Of a DNA stretch of 35,234 nt, positions 19,420 to 28,084 are shown one piece after another. The notes below the pieces were generated by a model that had not been told where the DNA came from, ran no database searches, and saw only the letters and a list, made by a program, of their open reading frames with translations. The DNA is from JAXGTD01 sp040775095 (lineage in GTDB: Bacteria; Pseudomonadota; Gammaproteobacteria; Chromatiales; Chromatiaceae): contig JAXGTD010000029.1 in NCBI GenBank assembly GCA_040775095.1, positions 1 to 35,234 of the forward strand, given 5' to 3'. Position 1 is the first letter of the stretch, and every line of letters begins with the position of its first letter. The position numbers were made by a program, and so were the translations under genes.

Positions 19420-20247
19420 TCAGGGTGCCATGTCCCTGACCCGCACCCAGATCAACGCGCCCTCTTCCACGGGCACAGGCCCACCGTCGGGACCAGGCAC
19501 CTTCGCCGGCGCCTCGAGCACCGCGGCAAACCCCCACCAGCCCGGGCGAGGCATCGCGTAGCTGAACACACCGTTGCCATCCGCCTTGATGACCTGGGTT
19601 TCCAGCGCGACAGTCGACCTGGGCGGGTCATCGGGGGTGGGTCGGGCCGCGGGACGATCGATGGAGCCATCGTTGCGCCACTCCACCTCCACCAGGGCAA
19701 AGGGTACGGGCTCGCCGTCGCGTCGAACGATACCGCGGAACAGATTACCGGTCCACAGCCCATAGGGACGCACGAGCGGTTCGATCTCCAGCGGCAGGCC
19801 GACCAGGCGGTCCCAGCCCTCGCCCGCCCCAAAGGCGTCCACGACCACCTTGGTGTATTGGACGATCATGCGCGCCTCGCCCGGGTCCCAATAGGGCGCG
19901 GGCTCGACAAAGAAGACGTAGTCGCCGGGTCGTTGTATCGGGTAGCGCGCGCGATACGCCCGCTTTCCGTCCCGCGTCACCGGCTCCAGCCCGGCGCGCA
20001 GATCCACCAGGCCGCGCGGACCAAGGACGCCAAAGCGCACCGGTTCCCCCATCGCCATCACGGGCCCCCGGGTCAACGGGTGCGTGAAGGTCAGATCCAG
20101 CGTCAGGCCCTCGGCGCCCCGGGCGGTGACCTGATCCGTCGACGGGATCAGTTCCTGGAAATGGGCCTGTGCGGCAGGCGCGATGGCCAGGGAAAACGCA
20201 AGACCAAAACGGATGCGCCGTAACAAACGTCCAGAGAATCCTGCCAT
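19420..20247 (-). CDS. nikK: DUF4198 nickel uptake accessory protein NikK-like
   Basis: 275 residues from ATG at 20247; an in-frame start at 20313 is possible but would put 22 residues before the signal peptide. The signal peptide ends AAQA and the mature protein starts His-Phe-Gln. The rest is a DUF4198-type periplasmic domain, with RPGDYVFFVEPAPYWDP, LVRPYGLWTGNLFRGIV and a C-terminal PRPGWWGFAAVLEA strand. In NikKMLQO operons this is the first gene and is thought to help bring nickel to the membrane complex. A TATAAT box and phased A-tracts precede it. Confidence 0.85.
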   Translation of the reverse strand: MAGFSGRLLRRIRFGLAFSLAIAPAAQAHFQELIPSTDQVTARGAEGLTLDLTFTHPLTRGPVMAMGEPVRFGVLGPRGLVDLRAGLEPVTRDGKRAYRARYPIQRPGDYVFFVEPAPYWDPGEARMIVQYTKVVVDAFGAGEGWDRLVGLPLEIEPLVRPYGLWTGNLFRGIVRRDGEPVPFALVEVEWRNDGSIDRPAARPTPDDPPRSTVALETQVIKADGNGVFSYAMPRPGWWGFAAVLEAPAKVPGPDGGPVPVEEGALIWVRVRDMAP

Positions 20248-20606
20248 AGCCGAACAACGAGGCTCGTTCTGCGAGACGAACCGACGGCCATTGAAAAAAA
20301 CCACCGGGCGCACCGAAAAACCGCACCAGACCCAAAAAAATCGATGGATCCATTATAGACTGGAACCGACGAGCGCGGGTTGCGGCCGTCAAGGGACGGG
20401 TCGGATCGCCCCCCCCCGGCCGTGATGGCCTTGATCGGCGTCGTCCCAATCACCGGGCTGTCGGCGGGGGCGTTTGTCTTCCTCGGCGATCGCGACCGGG
20501 TCATCCGGCGGCGCGGCGGTTGCCCCCGCTGATGGCCGACTCCTGGCTGGCGGGGCGATCCGAGACGGGATCGGGAGCGACAACGAAACAAGAGCGAGGC
20601 AAGGGC
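20248..20606. other. Divergent promoter region nikK / lipoprotein gene
   Basis: 359 bp with unusual composition for this genome. Nearest nikK are three A-tracts (20294-20300, 20316-20320, 20334-20340) whose centres are 19-21 bp apart, about two helical turns, which predicts DNA curvature. A run of nine C (20409-20417) precedes a 35-codon hydrophobic plus-strand frame at 20425-20532, which is not called as a gene because it lacks a ribosome binding site. No clear promoter was found for the plus-strand lipoprotein gene. Confidence 0.6.
20352..20357 (-). promoter_or_regulatory. -10 box (TATAAT) for the nik operon
   Basis: A perfect TATAAT on the minus strand, about 105 bp upstream of nikK. The -35 position (around 20375-20380) reads ACCCGC and is poor; a TTGACG lies at 20387-20392 but 29 bp away. 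This suggests a promoter needing an activator or a curved downstream region. No NikR-type GTATGA/TCATAC operator was found. Confidence 0.4.
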
Positions 20607-21176
20607 ATGGGCGTGCACTTCGTTGCGCCGATCATCGTGGCACTGACGACTCTCCTCGGACTGACAGGCTGCCAAACCCTGGTCCGGCAGTCCGAGCGCG
20701 GCCCCTGGACGACAATCCCATTGGGCAGCACGCTGACATTGAATCGGCCAATTCCCGTCTCGAAGGACCGCGCGCGGGTCTTCTTCGTCAACGGCCGGCT
20801 GCGCAACGTCGGTGCCAGTTTTCTACCTGCCTGCGCGTTGGAGGTGCGTACGATCTCCCGCGACGGTCCGCAAATCATCCAGGCGGGGCCGTTTCGCATC
20901 GTGCGCGTACAAGACCACTGGACCGAGGTCGTCCGGCGAGACGACCTGAGGACGATCCAGGTGCGGCTCGCGAGCCACGATCGCGGCGACGGGGGCCACG
21001 CCCTGATCCAGACTGGCTACCACTTCTGGTTGGAGAGCACGGCCAGCCCGGGCGTGATGCGCCTGACCTGTCTGGGGCTTCTCGCGGACCCCTGGGAGGC
21101 GTACCCTCCAACCATTCAAGAGATCCGCCACGCCTTGGGCCCGCTCGCCACCCTGGAGATCATCGAGCATGACTGA
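20607..21176 (+). CDS. Predicted lipoprotein, unknown function
   Basis: 189 residues from ATG at 20607. The signal sequence ends in lipobox LTGC (Cys22), giving a lipid-anchored envelope protein. The mature part looks like a beta-sandwich: strands TTIPLGSTLTLNRPI, ARVFFVNGRLRN, QIIQAGPFRIVRV and HALIQTGYHFWLEST are regularly spaced. I do not recognise the family. Its stop overlaps the next gene by 8 bp, so it is co-translated with the ferredoxin-like fusion protein, an odd pairing of an envelope lipoprotein and a cytoplasmic redox protein. Confidence 0.75.
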   Translation: MGVHFVAPIIVALTTLLGLTGCQTLVRQSERGPWTTIPLGSTLTLNRPIPVSKDRARVFFVNGRLRNVGASFLPACALEVRTISRDGPQIIQAGPFRIVRVQDHWTEVVRRDDLRTIQVRLASHDRGDGGHALIQTGYHFWLESTASPGVMRLTCLGLLADPWEAYPPTIQEIRHALGPLATLEIIEHD

Positions 21177-22626
21177 GTTTCTGAGCCTGTCACGCGCCGC
21201 GAGGCTGGCCGAGGTCAGTCGTGGCGAGCTGCAGCGGCGCATCCGCGGCGGCGAGATTCAGACCTTCGAGGGCCAGGTGGCCGTTGCCGATCTGCTTCGC
21301 GCCTACCCGCGTGTGAGCCTGGAAAAGACCGGGATACTCGAGCAGGTGGAGCGGATCAAGGCGGACGCGATACCCCGATCGCACGAGGGAGACACCGTGC
21401 TGCCCAGCGCGCAGGTACTGGTCTCCCGACTCAAGTCGCTCAGCAAGATGCTGGTGCAAAAAATCGCCACCGTCGACGCCCTCGACACCCTGCTCGACGA
21501 CCTGCGATCGCGGCTGTCGGTGACGCCGATGTCCGACCCCGATGCCGCCGCGGGACTGGTCGCCCTGATCGACCAGCGCCGCACCGAGATCGCCGCCCTG
21601 CCCGCCGAGGACGGCCGTACCCAGCTCTATGCAAAGGACACCTTTCTGCGCATCATGGCAGCCAGCGTCAAGATCATCCCCAGCGGCCACGAGTTCTTCG
21701 TCGAGGGTACGGAATCGATTCTCGAGGCGGCGGTGCGTTCAGGGCTCCGGCTCAGCTACGGCTGCTCCAGCGGCAACTGCGGCGAGTGCAAGGCACGTGT
21801 CGTCTCCGGCGAGGTCTGGAGGATGAGCGAGCACGACTACGTGCTCAGCGAGCGCGAAAAGCAGATGGGCTACGTGCTCACTTGCAGCAACACGGCCGTG
21901 ACCGACGTCGTGCTCGAGGCCGCGGAGGCACACTCCGTCAATGACCTTCCGCGGCAGGAGATCCGCGCCCAGGTGCGCAAGCTCGAGCCCCAGTCCGATG
22001 ACCTGATCCTGCTACACGTGCAGACGCCGCGCACACACACGCTGCGCTTCATGGCCGGACAACGGGCGCGGCTGACACTGGAGGGCGGCGAGCACACCGA
22101 ATTACCGATCGCCAGTTGCCCCTGCAACGGCCGCAATCTGCAGTTCTCGGTGCGCCGCGGTAGCGACGCCTTCAGTACGACCCTGTTCAGCGACGTGAGC
22201 ACGCGACAGATGATCAACATCGTCGGTCCATTCGGCGACTTCATCCTGCACGAGGACTCGAACGACCCGGCGGTATTCATCGCGATCGACGATGGCATCG
22301 CGCCGATCAAGAGCCTGATCGAACATGCCATCTCGATCGATACGGCAGAGTCCTTTCACCTTTTCTGGAGCGCAAGCCAGCCCGAGGGTCACTATCATCA
22401 GCGTTGGTGCCGCGCGCTGAAGGAGACGCTCGACAATTTCGCCTTCGTGCCGCTGATCGACGCCGACGCCGGTGATATTCTGGCGATGTTGGGCTCGGAT
22501 CTGCCAGAGCCAGCAAAGGCGCGCTTCTATGTGGCAGGCCCGACGACAAACGTGGAATCGGTAAGCCGTGGCCTGGACAGACTGGGTGTGGGCCGCGATC
22601 GGATCAGCGTCGAACCGCTTGGCTAG
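21169..22626 (+). CDS. HTH-like / [2Fe-2S] ferredoxin / FNR-like fusion protein
   Basis: 485 residues. Residues 6-46 (LSRAARLAEVSRGELQRRIR...) resemble a MerR/excisionase-type helix-turn-helix, followed by about 100 mostly helical residues. Residues 165-255 are a plant-type [2Fe-2S] ferredoxin with Cys199, Cys204, Cys207 and Cys239. Residues 263-480 look like a ferredoxin-NAD(P) reductase module, but key motifs are altered: the FAD-binding RxYS is replaced by ELPIASCPC, and the nucleotide glycine motif G-T-G-I-A-P reads DDGIAP. Electron transfer by the cluster is likely, and flavin/NAD binding is doubtful. It overlaps the upstream lipoprotein by 8 bp. A redox-sensing regulator is one possible role (inference). 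Confidence 0.8.
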   Translation: MTEFLSLSRAARLAEVSRGELQRRIRGGEIQTFEGQVAVADLLRAYPRVSLEKTGILEQVERIKADAIPRSHEGDTVLPSAQVLVSRLKSLSKMLVQKIATVDALDTLLDDLRSRLSVTPMSDPDAAAGLVALIDQRRTEIAALPAEDGRTQLYAKDTFLRIMAASVKIIPSGHEFFVEGTESILEAAVRSGLRLSYGCSSGNCGECKARVVSGEVWRMSEHDYVLSEREKQMGYVLTCSNTAVTDVVLEAAEAHSVNDLPRQEIRAQVRKLEPQSDDLILLHVQTPRTHTLRFMAGQRARLTLEGGEHTELPIASCPCNGRNLQFSVRRGSDAFSTTLFSDVSTRQMINIVGPFGDFILHEDSNDPAVFIAIDDGIAPIKSLIEHAISIDTAESFHLFWSASQPEGHYHQRWCRALKETLDNFAFVPLIDADAGDILAMLGSDLPEPAKARFYVAGPTTNVESVSRGLDRLGVGRDRISVEPLG

Positions 22627-22630
22627 GTGT

Positions 22631-22751
22631 CGGATCCGCTCGCGAACCGAAGACGTGGCCTGCGATTCTCTCCCTGTTCAGTCACTTGGATGACTGAGCA
22701 TACCGGGCCTTCCATGGCCCGGACGGGAAACGCCCTAGGCTGGCGTCTCCC
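22631..22751 (+). repeat. Structured dispersed repeat, copy B
   Basis: Starts right after the ferredoxin-like gene. It keeps GGATCCGCTCGCGAACC and then three stem-loops: TCAGTCA/TGACTGA (22678-22697, perfect 7 bp), CCGGGCC/GGCCCGG (22703-22722, loop TTCCAT), and GGGAAACGCC/GGCGTCTCCC (22725-22751, loop CTAGGCT, one mismatch). The arms match copy A while the loops differ. It separates two convergent genes, so it can also act as a bidirectional terminator. Confidence 0.8.
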
Positions 22752-22939
22752 TAGGCCGCTTGCTTCGACACCGCGCGGTTCTGTCGCGCGGGCAGGAAGA
22801 CGGTGCCTTTACCAAATCGATTCACGGTGGCGTTGCGGACCCACGCCGGCGCGTCGTTGTAGAGCCGCACGAACGTGTAGCCGCAATCGCCACGCTCGAT
22901 CGACGCAATCCAGCCGCAGAGCTCGTCATTATTGTGCAC
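22751..22939 (-). CDS. Small protein of unknown function
   Basis: 62 residues from GTG at 22939, with a strong AGGAGG ending 5 nt upstream, better than most genes in the window. The N-terminal part is acidic and aromatic-rich (DELCGWIASIERGDCGYTF); the rest is basic (WVRNATVNRFGKGTVFLPA). No transmembrane helix or signal is seen. The compact beta-prone pattern with GYTFV is vaguely like a cold-shock/OB-type strand, but this is weak. The TAG stop is directly followed by a hairpin that is part of repeat copy B. A 670-bp region without genes lies upstream. Confidence 0.65.
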   Translation of the reverse strand: MHNNDELCGWIASIERGDCGYTFVRLYNDAPAWVRNATVNRFGKGTVFLPARQNRAVSKQAA

Positions 22940-23612
22940 ATCACCCTCCTACCGCTCCAGAAACCGTCCTTTGACGGACGCCTTATTGTTTGACCGGCAC
23001 CAGACGTTCATCGTCCACCGCCGAACACTCCAAAACGAATCGAAACATTTATCCCCCTATCCCCTGAGCATTAGACAGATCGTGCTCGAATGCAAGTGGT
23101 CTGCACGCGAGGGGTGTTCCAAGGCGCGGACCTTCGTCCCCTGTCGATACCCGCGCATCTTCGCTCAAACTCGGCCCGCCGGGTACAGGCGGCGTCCTGG
23201 GAGGCGTTTGCATCCTGACGGCAGGCGCCTCACCCGGGCGCGGCGCCATGCCATTTTCCCGCCGCTTGCGATGCAAGCCAGGATGGCCCACCGGTCGCGG
23301 ACAGAACGCCGCCGAGTCGAATGGGGGGCCTCGGGTCACGCCGATCGGGTCGGGGGCTGCCCCCGTCATAGCCGCACTCGGACGGCATCCCAGGGGAAAA
23401 ACCGATCCCAGGGCCGCGGATGGGACACGGGATCGTCCGATCAGTATGCCCGTCTTCGCAGCGCCAATAGCGGTCAACCCCGGTTTCTAGGATGATAGAG
23501 CCAATTTCTTGCGAGGAAGGGACGGGGCGCCGAATCGGGGCCGGCGCATCACCGCGGGCGACTGTGGGTCCTTTTCAGCCCTGACGACCGAGCGGTAAGG
23601 GGGAGATTGAAC
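22940..23612. other. Long intergenic region, no gene recognised
   Basis: 673 bp. Close to the small gene is an AT-richer leader with a CCGTC/GACGG stem. Further on is a CGGGGG/CCCCCG stem at 23351-23365 without a T-run. All open frames here lack ribosome binding sites and have low-complexity, Arg-rich products. A non-coding RNA or a decayed gene cannot be excluded. Confidence 0.5.
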
Positions 23613-24857
23613 ATGGTCAGCAACAAGGGTCCGGATCACGATCAGGCGGCGGATATCGCGTCGTTTCTGCATCATCGCGACGATGCACCAGACGAGGACT
23701 TCGCGTCGCCGACCCCGGCGCCGGTGACGCGTGCCGAGGCTCAGGAAATGGAGCGCTCCATGCTCGCGCGCATCGCCACCATCGAGCACGATCATCGCCT
23801 CGGTGCCGCCGCGCTGCAGCAGACCCTGCAGAACCAGTACGCGGACCTGCGCAGACGGCTGCGGCGCCAGCGCTCGCTCCTGCTCACTGTCCTGACCATC
23901 GGCATCACGCTGTTCGCGGCGGCCCTGATCTGGATGTATGGGCAGCTGCAGGTGCTGCATCAGACCTCCACCGCCGAGACCGGCGCGCTCAGGGGCGAGA
24001 TCGAGGGACTGTCCGGCATTGCCAGCCAGACGCAACGGGCCAATGTCCAGGTAGAGGGACTCGGCAAGCGGATTGCCACGCTGGATGCGCGCCTTCAACA
24101 AACGGCCACGGAGCTCACGCGGTATCGCGACTCCGCGGGACAGGAGACAGAGGCACGGCTGCGGGACATCGGGCGACGCATTCAGGCCCTCGCCGACGGG
24201 CAGGGGCGGCTGGCGCAAAACCTGGCCGCGGTGCAAGCGGCCCCTGCCGATCGCTCGTCTGGAGAATCGCCCGCATCAGCGCCCGAGTCGGCCGACCCGC
24301 TCGAGGCGGGGGGCGCCCCCACGACGCGACCTCCCCCACCCCCGGAACAGGGCTCGACGCGGGACGCGGCAAACGCGGCGAGCGCGGAGGCTGAGGCGGC
24401 GGAGGACGCCCACACGAGCTCCGACGGGAGCACGTCCCCCTCGACCGAGGCCGGGCCGCCCCAAGGTGCGGGCCCCGGCGTCAAGCTGGGCGCCGAGGCC
24501 GGCGAGGCGCGGCCTGACAGGGCCGCGGGTGGCGTGCCGGGCATCGGCACGTCGGGCGACGATGTGGTGGTCGGAGACCACCCCTTCGCGCTGCAACTCA
24601 TCGGCGCCTACGACCAGAGCTCATTGCTCGACTTCGCCAGGGAGCATCCCTTCACGACACCGCTCTATATTGGCGACGAGGTCTATCGGGGGCGGACCTG
24701 GTTCGTTCTGATCCACAGCCTGTACCCAAGCCGGGCCGCCGCCGAGCGTGCGCTGACCGAGCCACCACCGGAGTTGGCGGGGCTCGATGTCTGGATCAGG
24801 GATCTTGCGCCCGAGACCAGACTACGACGGATGCCCCCGCCCGCGGCCGGCGACTGA
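23613..24857 (+). CDS. Single-pass membrane protein with C-terminal SPOR-like domain
   Basis: 414 residues from ATG at 23613 with GGGGGAG about 8 nt upstream. Layout: a 87-residue charged cytoplasmic region; one transmembrane helix (about 88-109, LLLTVLTIGITLFAAALIWMYG); a coiled coil (about 115-210); a Pro/Ala/Glu-rich low-complexity linker (about 215-310); and a C-terminal domain from about 323 (FALQLIGAYDQSSLLDFA...TWFVLIHSLYPSRAAAERAL) that fits the SPOR fold, which binds denuded peptidoglycan at the division septum. The order resembles DamX-type proteins. A role at the division site or in cell-wall sensing is likely but not proven. Confidence 0.75.
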   Translation: MVSNKGPDHDQAADIASFLHHRDDAPDEDFASPTPAPVTRAEAQEMERSMLARIATIEHDHRLGAAALQQTLQNQYADLRRRLRRQRSLLLTVLTIGITLFAAALIWMYGQLQVLHQTSTAETGALRGEIEGLSGIASQTQRANVQVEGLGKRIATLDARLQQTATELTRYRDSAGQETEARLRDIGRRIQALADGQGRLAQNLAAVQAAPADRSSGESPASAPESADPLEAGGAPTTRPPPPPEQGSTRDAANAASAEAEAAEDAHTSSDGSTSPSTEAGPPQGAGPGVKLGAEAGEARPDRAAGGVPGIGTSGDDVVVGDHPFALQLIGAYDQSSLLDFAREHPFTTPLYIGDEVYRGRTWFVLIHSLYPSRAAAERALTEPPPELAGLDVWIRDLAPETRLRRMPPPAAGD

Positions 24858-24925
24858 TCCGGCACGGGCGCCACATTCCCGGGACATCCTGCCGCATCGG
24901 CCCGTGGTTCCCCTCTCCGGCTGAC

Positions 24926-25669
24926 TCAGTCCTGCGCGTTCGACACGCGCCGCGGCAAATCGACATCCTCTCCCGAGAAGACCAGCCGCATGTCCAGGTT
25001 TCCGAGCTTGCTCAGCACACTCGGGTCCTTGTCGACATCGAATACCCAGGATGCCCTGTTGCCCTCGACCGAGGTCGCATTCGACTCGATCACCCTGCCC
25101 GGCACGATCACGTTGGTCGCAATCCGCATCCCGGCGAAGATCGCCGCCATCTGCTGCATCATCGCGGGATCCATGTCGACACCCTCACCGCCAACCCCCG
25201 AACCGTCGGCGCCCGCCACTTGCGTGAGCACGTAGTTGCCATCGGCGTCCTCGGTGATGGACAGATCCGAGTCCTCGAACAGATCGGTGCGCCGCAACGC
25301 CTCCAAGTCGTCGAACCGGAGCGCGATCTGAATGTACTTCCATCCGTCGACGACCTCCGAGGACAACGAGACCAATTCGACGCCCTCCGGGTTGTCCTGC
25401 TCGAATCCCTTACGGACCCTCGCCTCGTCGAAGTCGAACGGACTGTCGTTCTCCTGCTCGACGCTGACATCCCCGCCCGTTCCTCCCATACTCTTCGACA
25501 ACTGTTCCATCGCCTCGATCTGCGCGATGCTCTGCTCGGACATGCCGTAGCGCAGATCCAGCGTGCCGGATCCGTCCTTGGCGAGGGTCAGGGTCTGATC
25601 GATCTTCAGGCAGCCGGACAACATCGTTGCGAGGAGCGCGACCCCGATCCATGCCATCAATTGGTTCAT
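24926..25669 (-). CDS. Predicted lipoprotein, unknown function
   Basis: 247 residues from ATG at 25669; GGGGG lies 7 nt upstream, which favours this ATG over the one two codons earlier. Lipobox LSGC (Cys20). The mature part starts with a two-strand motif, LKIDQTLTLAKDGSGTLDLRYGMSEQ, seen in several bacterial lipoproteins with an LppM-like beta domain, then an acidic middle part and a C-terminal strand (RASWVFDVDKDPSVL). The function is unknown. It converges with the SPOR-like gene; a CACGGGC/GCCCGTG pair lies between them. Confidence 0.75.
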   Translation of the reverse strand: MNQLMAWIGVALLATMLSGCLKIDQTLTLAKDGSGTLDLRYGMSEQSIAQIEAMEQLSKSMGGTGGDVSVEQENDSPFDFDEARVRKGFEQDNPEGVELVSLSSEVVDGWKYIQIALRFDDLEALRRTDLFEDSDLSITEDADGNYVLTQVAGADGSGVGGEGVDMDPAMMQQMAAIFAGMRIATNVIVPGRVIESNATSVEGNRASWVFDVDKDPSVLSKLGNLDMRLVFSGEDVDLPRRVSNAQD

Positions 25670-25829
25670 CAACATACCCCCGGTCAGTTCTACAAACGGT
25701 TCCTGGCCTGCCACTCCGGCGAGATCGGCCCGCGGCCGACAGGCCGCGTTGCACCTTCCCCCGTCCTGCCGCGCAATGCAAGCCCGCGGGCACCCGCGCG
25801 CACCGTACAACGGCCACCCAGGTCGTGGC

Positions 25830-27080
25830 TCAGTCGGCTGAACCCTCATCGAGCCTGGTCAGGATCTCGGGCCCCGCGGCCAGGGTCTGATGCACTGGGC
25901 AGCGATCGGCGATCTGCAGCAGGCGCGCGCGCTCCTCCGCGCTCAGATCGCCCGTCAAAAGCAGCCGGCGGGTGATGCGCTCGATGCGGCGCTGCGCCCG
26001 GTCGCAGCCGGCGCAATCCTCGGCATAGACACGCTCGTGGCGCAGCCTCACCTCCACGTCGTCCAGCGCCAGACCCTTTTGATTGGCGTACATTCGCAAG
26101 GTCATCGACGTGCAGGCGCCCAACGCCATCAGGAGCAGATCATAGGGTGAAGGCCCGAGGTCCGTGCCACCCGCGGCGGCCGGCTCGTCGGCCAGGCACT
26201 GGTGGTGCTCACTGTAGAGTCCCCGCAGGAAACGCTCATCTCGTTCGGTCACCGCCACCTCGCCCGGACCCACGCGAGGCGCCGTGCCGGGGCTCGGCTC
26301 CGACGGGTGCTGGCGCAGGCCCAGATAACGGCTCGCCCACGCGACGATGGTCTCGGCGACATACTCCGCGTCGTCGCGATTGCTCAGCAGGTGGTCGGCG
26401 TCGTCCAATGAGATGAAGCTCTTCGGGTGCAGTGCCGCTCGATAGATCTTCGCCGCCTCGTCGATGGAGACGATCTCGTCCACCGGGGAGTGGAACACCA
26501 GCAACGCCCGCTTGAGGCGACGGATGTGGTCCGCGTCGACATAGTGCTGCAGGTCGTCGAGAAACTGCCGGCGGATGCGGAATTGGCGCCGACCGATGCG
26601 CACGTCGGCCTCCCCGTCGCGCTCCAGTTGCTCGGCCGAGCCGCTGAACAGATGCCGCAGATGCGATGCCGTCGCCGGCGCCCCGATAGTCACCACCGCT
26701 TCCACCGACGGCAACCGCGGCGCCGCGGCCAGCACCGCGGCGCCCCCCAGGCTGTGGCCGACCAATAACGACGGCGCCGCGAAAGACTGTTCGAGCCTCG
26801 CCGCGGCGGCCAGCAGGTCCTGCAGATTGGACGAGAAATTGGTGTTGGCGAAATCCCCGTCGCTGTTGCCCAGTCCGGTGAAATCGAACCGCAACACGGC
26901 GATCCCGCGCGCCGCCAGCGCGCGGCTGATACGCGAGGCCGCCGCGATATCCTTGCCGCAGGTAAAGCAGTGTGCGAACAGCGCATAGCGACGCGTCGGC
27001 ACCTCCCCCGGCGGCGTCTCCAGCAGACCGGCGAGGGTATGCCCCTCGGCATTTGAAAATTCCAGCTTGATCCGGGCCAT
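25830..27080 (-). CDS. Bifunctional alpha/beta-hydrolase and OsmC-like protein
   Basis: 416 residues. The N-terminal half is an alpha/beta hydrolase: nucleophile elbow GHSLGG with Ser110, oxyanion strand FAHCFTCGKD, acid HSPVDEIVS and catalytic-type His in DDADHLLS. The C-terminal half (about 285-416) is OsmC/Ohr-like: DLGPSPYDLLLMALGACTSMTLRMYA with Cys323 and RCPVHQTL with Cys394, the redox pair used by OsmC proteins to reduce organic peroxides. This fusion is a known family. It suggests coupled ester or thioester hydrolysis and peroxide detoxification, but substrates are unknown. It stands alone on the minus strand. Confidence 0.87.
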   Translation of the reverse strand: MARIKLEFSNAEGHTLAGLLETPPGEVPTRRYALFAHCFTCGKDIAAASRISRALAARGIAVLRFDFTGLGNSDGDFANTNFSSNLQDLLAAAARLEQSFAAPSLLVGHSLGGAAVLAAAPRLPSVEAVVTIGAPATASHLRHLFSGSAEQLERDGEADVRIGRRQFRIRRQFLDDLQHYVDADHIRRLKRALLVFHSPVDEIVSIDEAAKIYRAALHPKSFISLDDADHLLSNRDDAEYVAETIVAWASRYLGLRQHPSEPSPGTAPRVGPGEVAVTERDERFLRGLYSEHHQCLADEPAAAGGTDLGPSPYDLLLMALGACTSMTLRMYANQKGLALDDVEVRLRHERVYAEDCAGCDRAQRRIERITRRLLLTGDLSAEERARLLQIADRCPVHQTLAAGPEILTRLDEGSAD

Positions 27081-27188
27081 CCGGCAGGCACCCCCTGACG
27101 CAAATGGGTACTGTAACCCTCCGCGCCCGGCCAGTCGTGCCTATCCGCCCCGTCCGGACCGATCGGAATCGCCCGCGCGCGCCCCCGG

Positions 27189-27971
27189 CTACCAGCTCAA
27201 TGTGGCGCCAGCAAGGAGCGCGTAGTCCTCCGCCACGCCATTGAGCCCCGCCTTGACCCCGAGGTCCAGATCCAGGCTCTCGGTCAGCGAGTAGATGGCC
27301 GCCGCGACGACAACCGCCGGGAATTGGCCGTTGTCCACGTCGACATTGGAGTCGGCAGATACATCCAATGCCCACTGAATTCGCGGGCCCATCTGGTAGA
27401 CCACGGAGCTCGAGAGGTGCAACAGGTCCCGCCGCTCATCGAGTTGGTTCTCGTTTCTCAGATAGCCCACGTGGACGTTCCAGATCCACGCGCCAAGCTC
27501 CCAGGTCGACACGAGAAACACACTGGGCACCACGCGCCCGGTCCCCAGTCCCTCCCGAAAGTTGCCCGATGGGATCGTTACGCCCGGCTTCACGGCCACC
27601 TTCAACGAGTCGTTTTCCCACAGACGCCATTTCACTTCCAGCGAGACATCGGCCAACCCACGCGCGTGCTCGATCCCGTCTGCCGATAACTCCCGCGTGT
27701 CCAGATAGGGCGTGCCCAGGAGCAGATCGACATTCTCCCGCACGCCGTAGGACAGGGTCATGCGCGTCTCGTTGGTCCATCCGTGCGCGTCTGCCTGATC
27801 GAGCCGGGCGTGCTCGAAACCAAGCTCCAGCTGGGCGACGCCTGCACCCAGGGTGTAGGCATCCTCGGTGATCAGCGGGTGCGCGGCCCAAGCCGCCGGC
27901 GTGGAAAGTGCCGCCGCGGTGATCGACACCAACAAGGTGGGTGCGTACGCATGGAGCTGGCGGCTATCCAC
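27189..27971 (-). CDS. Outer-membrane beta-barrel protein, transporter-like
   Basis: About 260 residues if started at GTG 27971; the frame is open to 28118, so the start is uncertain. A signal peptide (APTLLVSITAAALSTPAAWA) is followed by HPLITEDAYTLGAGVAQLELGFEH and alternating beta strands up to an aromatic C-terminal Trp (GATLSW), a typical outer-membrane insertion end. The pattern, including GLADVSLEVKWRLW and TIPSGNFREGLGTG, resembles the MetA-pathway-of-phenol-degradation-type porin family. It may transport small hydrophobic or other solutes. It lies next to the GT2 gene on the same strand. Confidence 0.75.
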   Translation of the reverse strand: MDSRQLHAYAPTLLVSITAAALSTPAAWAAHPLITEDAYTLGAGVAQLELGFEHARLDQADAHGWTNETRMTLSYGVRENVDLLLGTPYLDTRELSADGIEHARGLADVSLEVKWRLWENDSLKVAVKPGVTIPSGNFREGLGTGRVVPSVFLVSTWELGAWIWNVHVGYLRNENQLDERRDLLHLSSSVVYQMGPRIQWALDVSADSNVDVDNGQFPAVVVAAAIYSLTESLDLDLGVKAGLNGVAEDYALLAGATLSW

Positions 27972-28084
27972 GAACAGGCCATTTCCGCTCAACCGGGTCA
28001 ACCCGCCTCGCGCGGGCTGGGGCCAGACACAACGACCACCTCCTCGCACGCCGGGATACCAGGCCGCGGGTTCCCATGACAGGC

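Noticed and set aside
20248..20350. Nickel/cobalt riboswitch in the nikK leader
   Set aside because: No four-way junction with conserved purine loops could be drawn; the leader is dominated by T-tracts.
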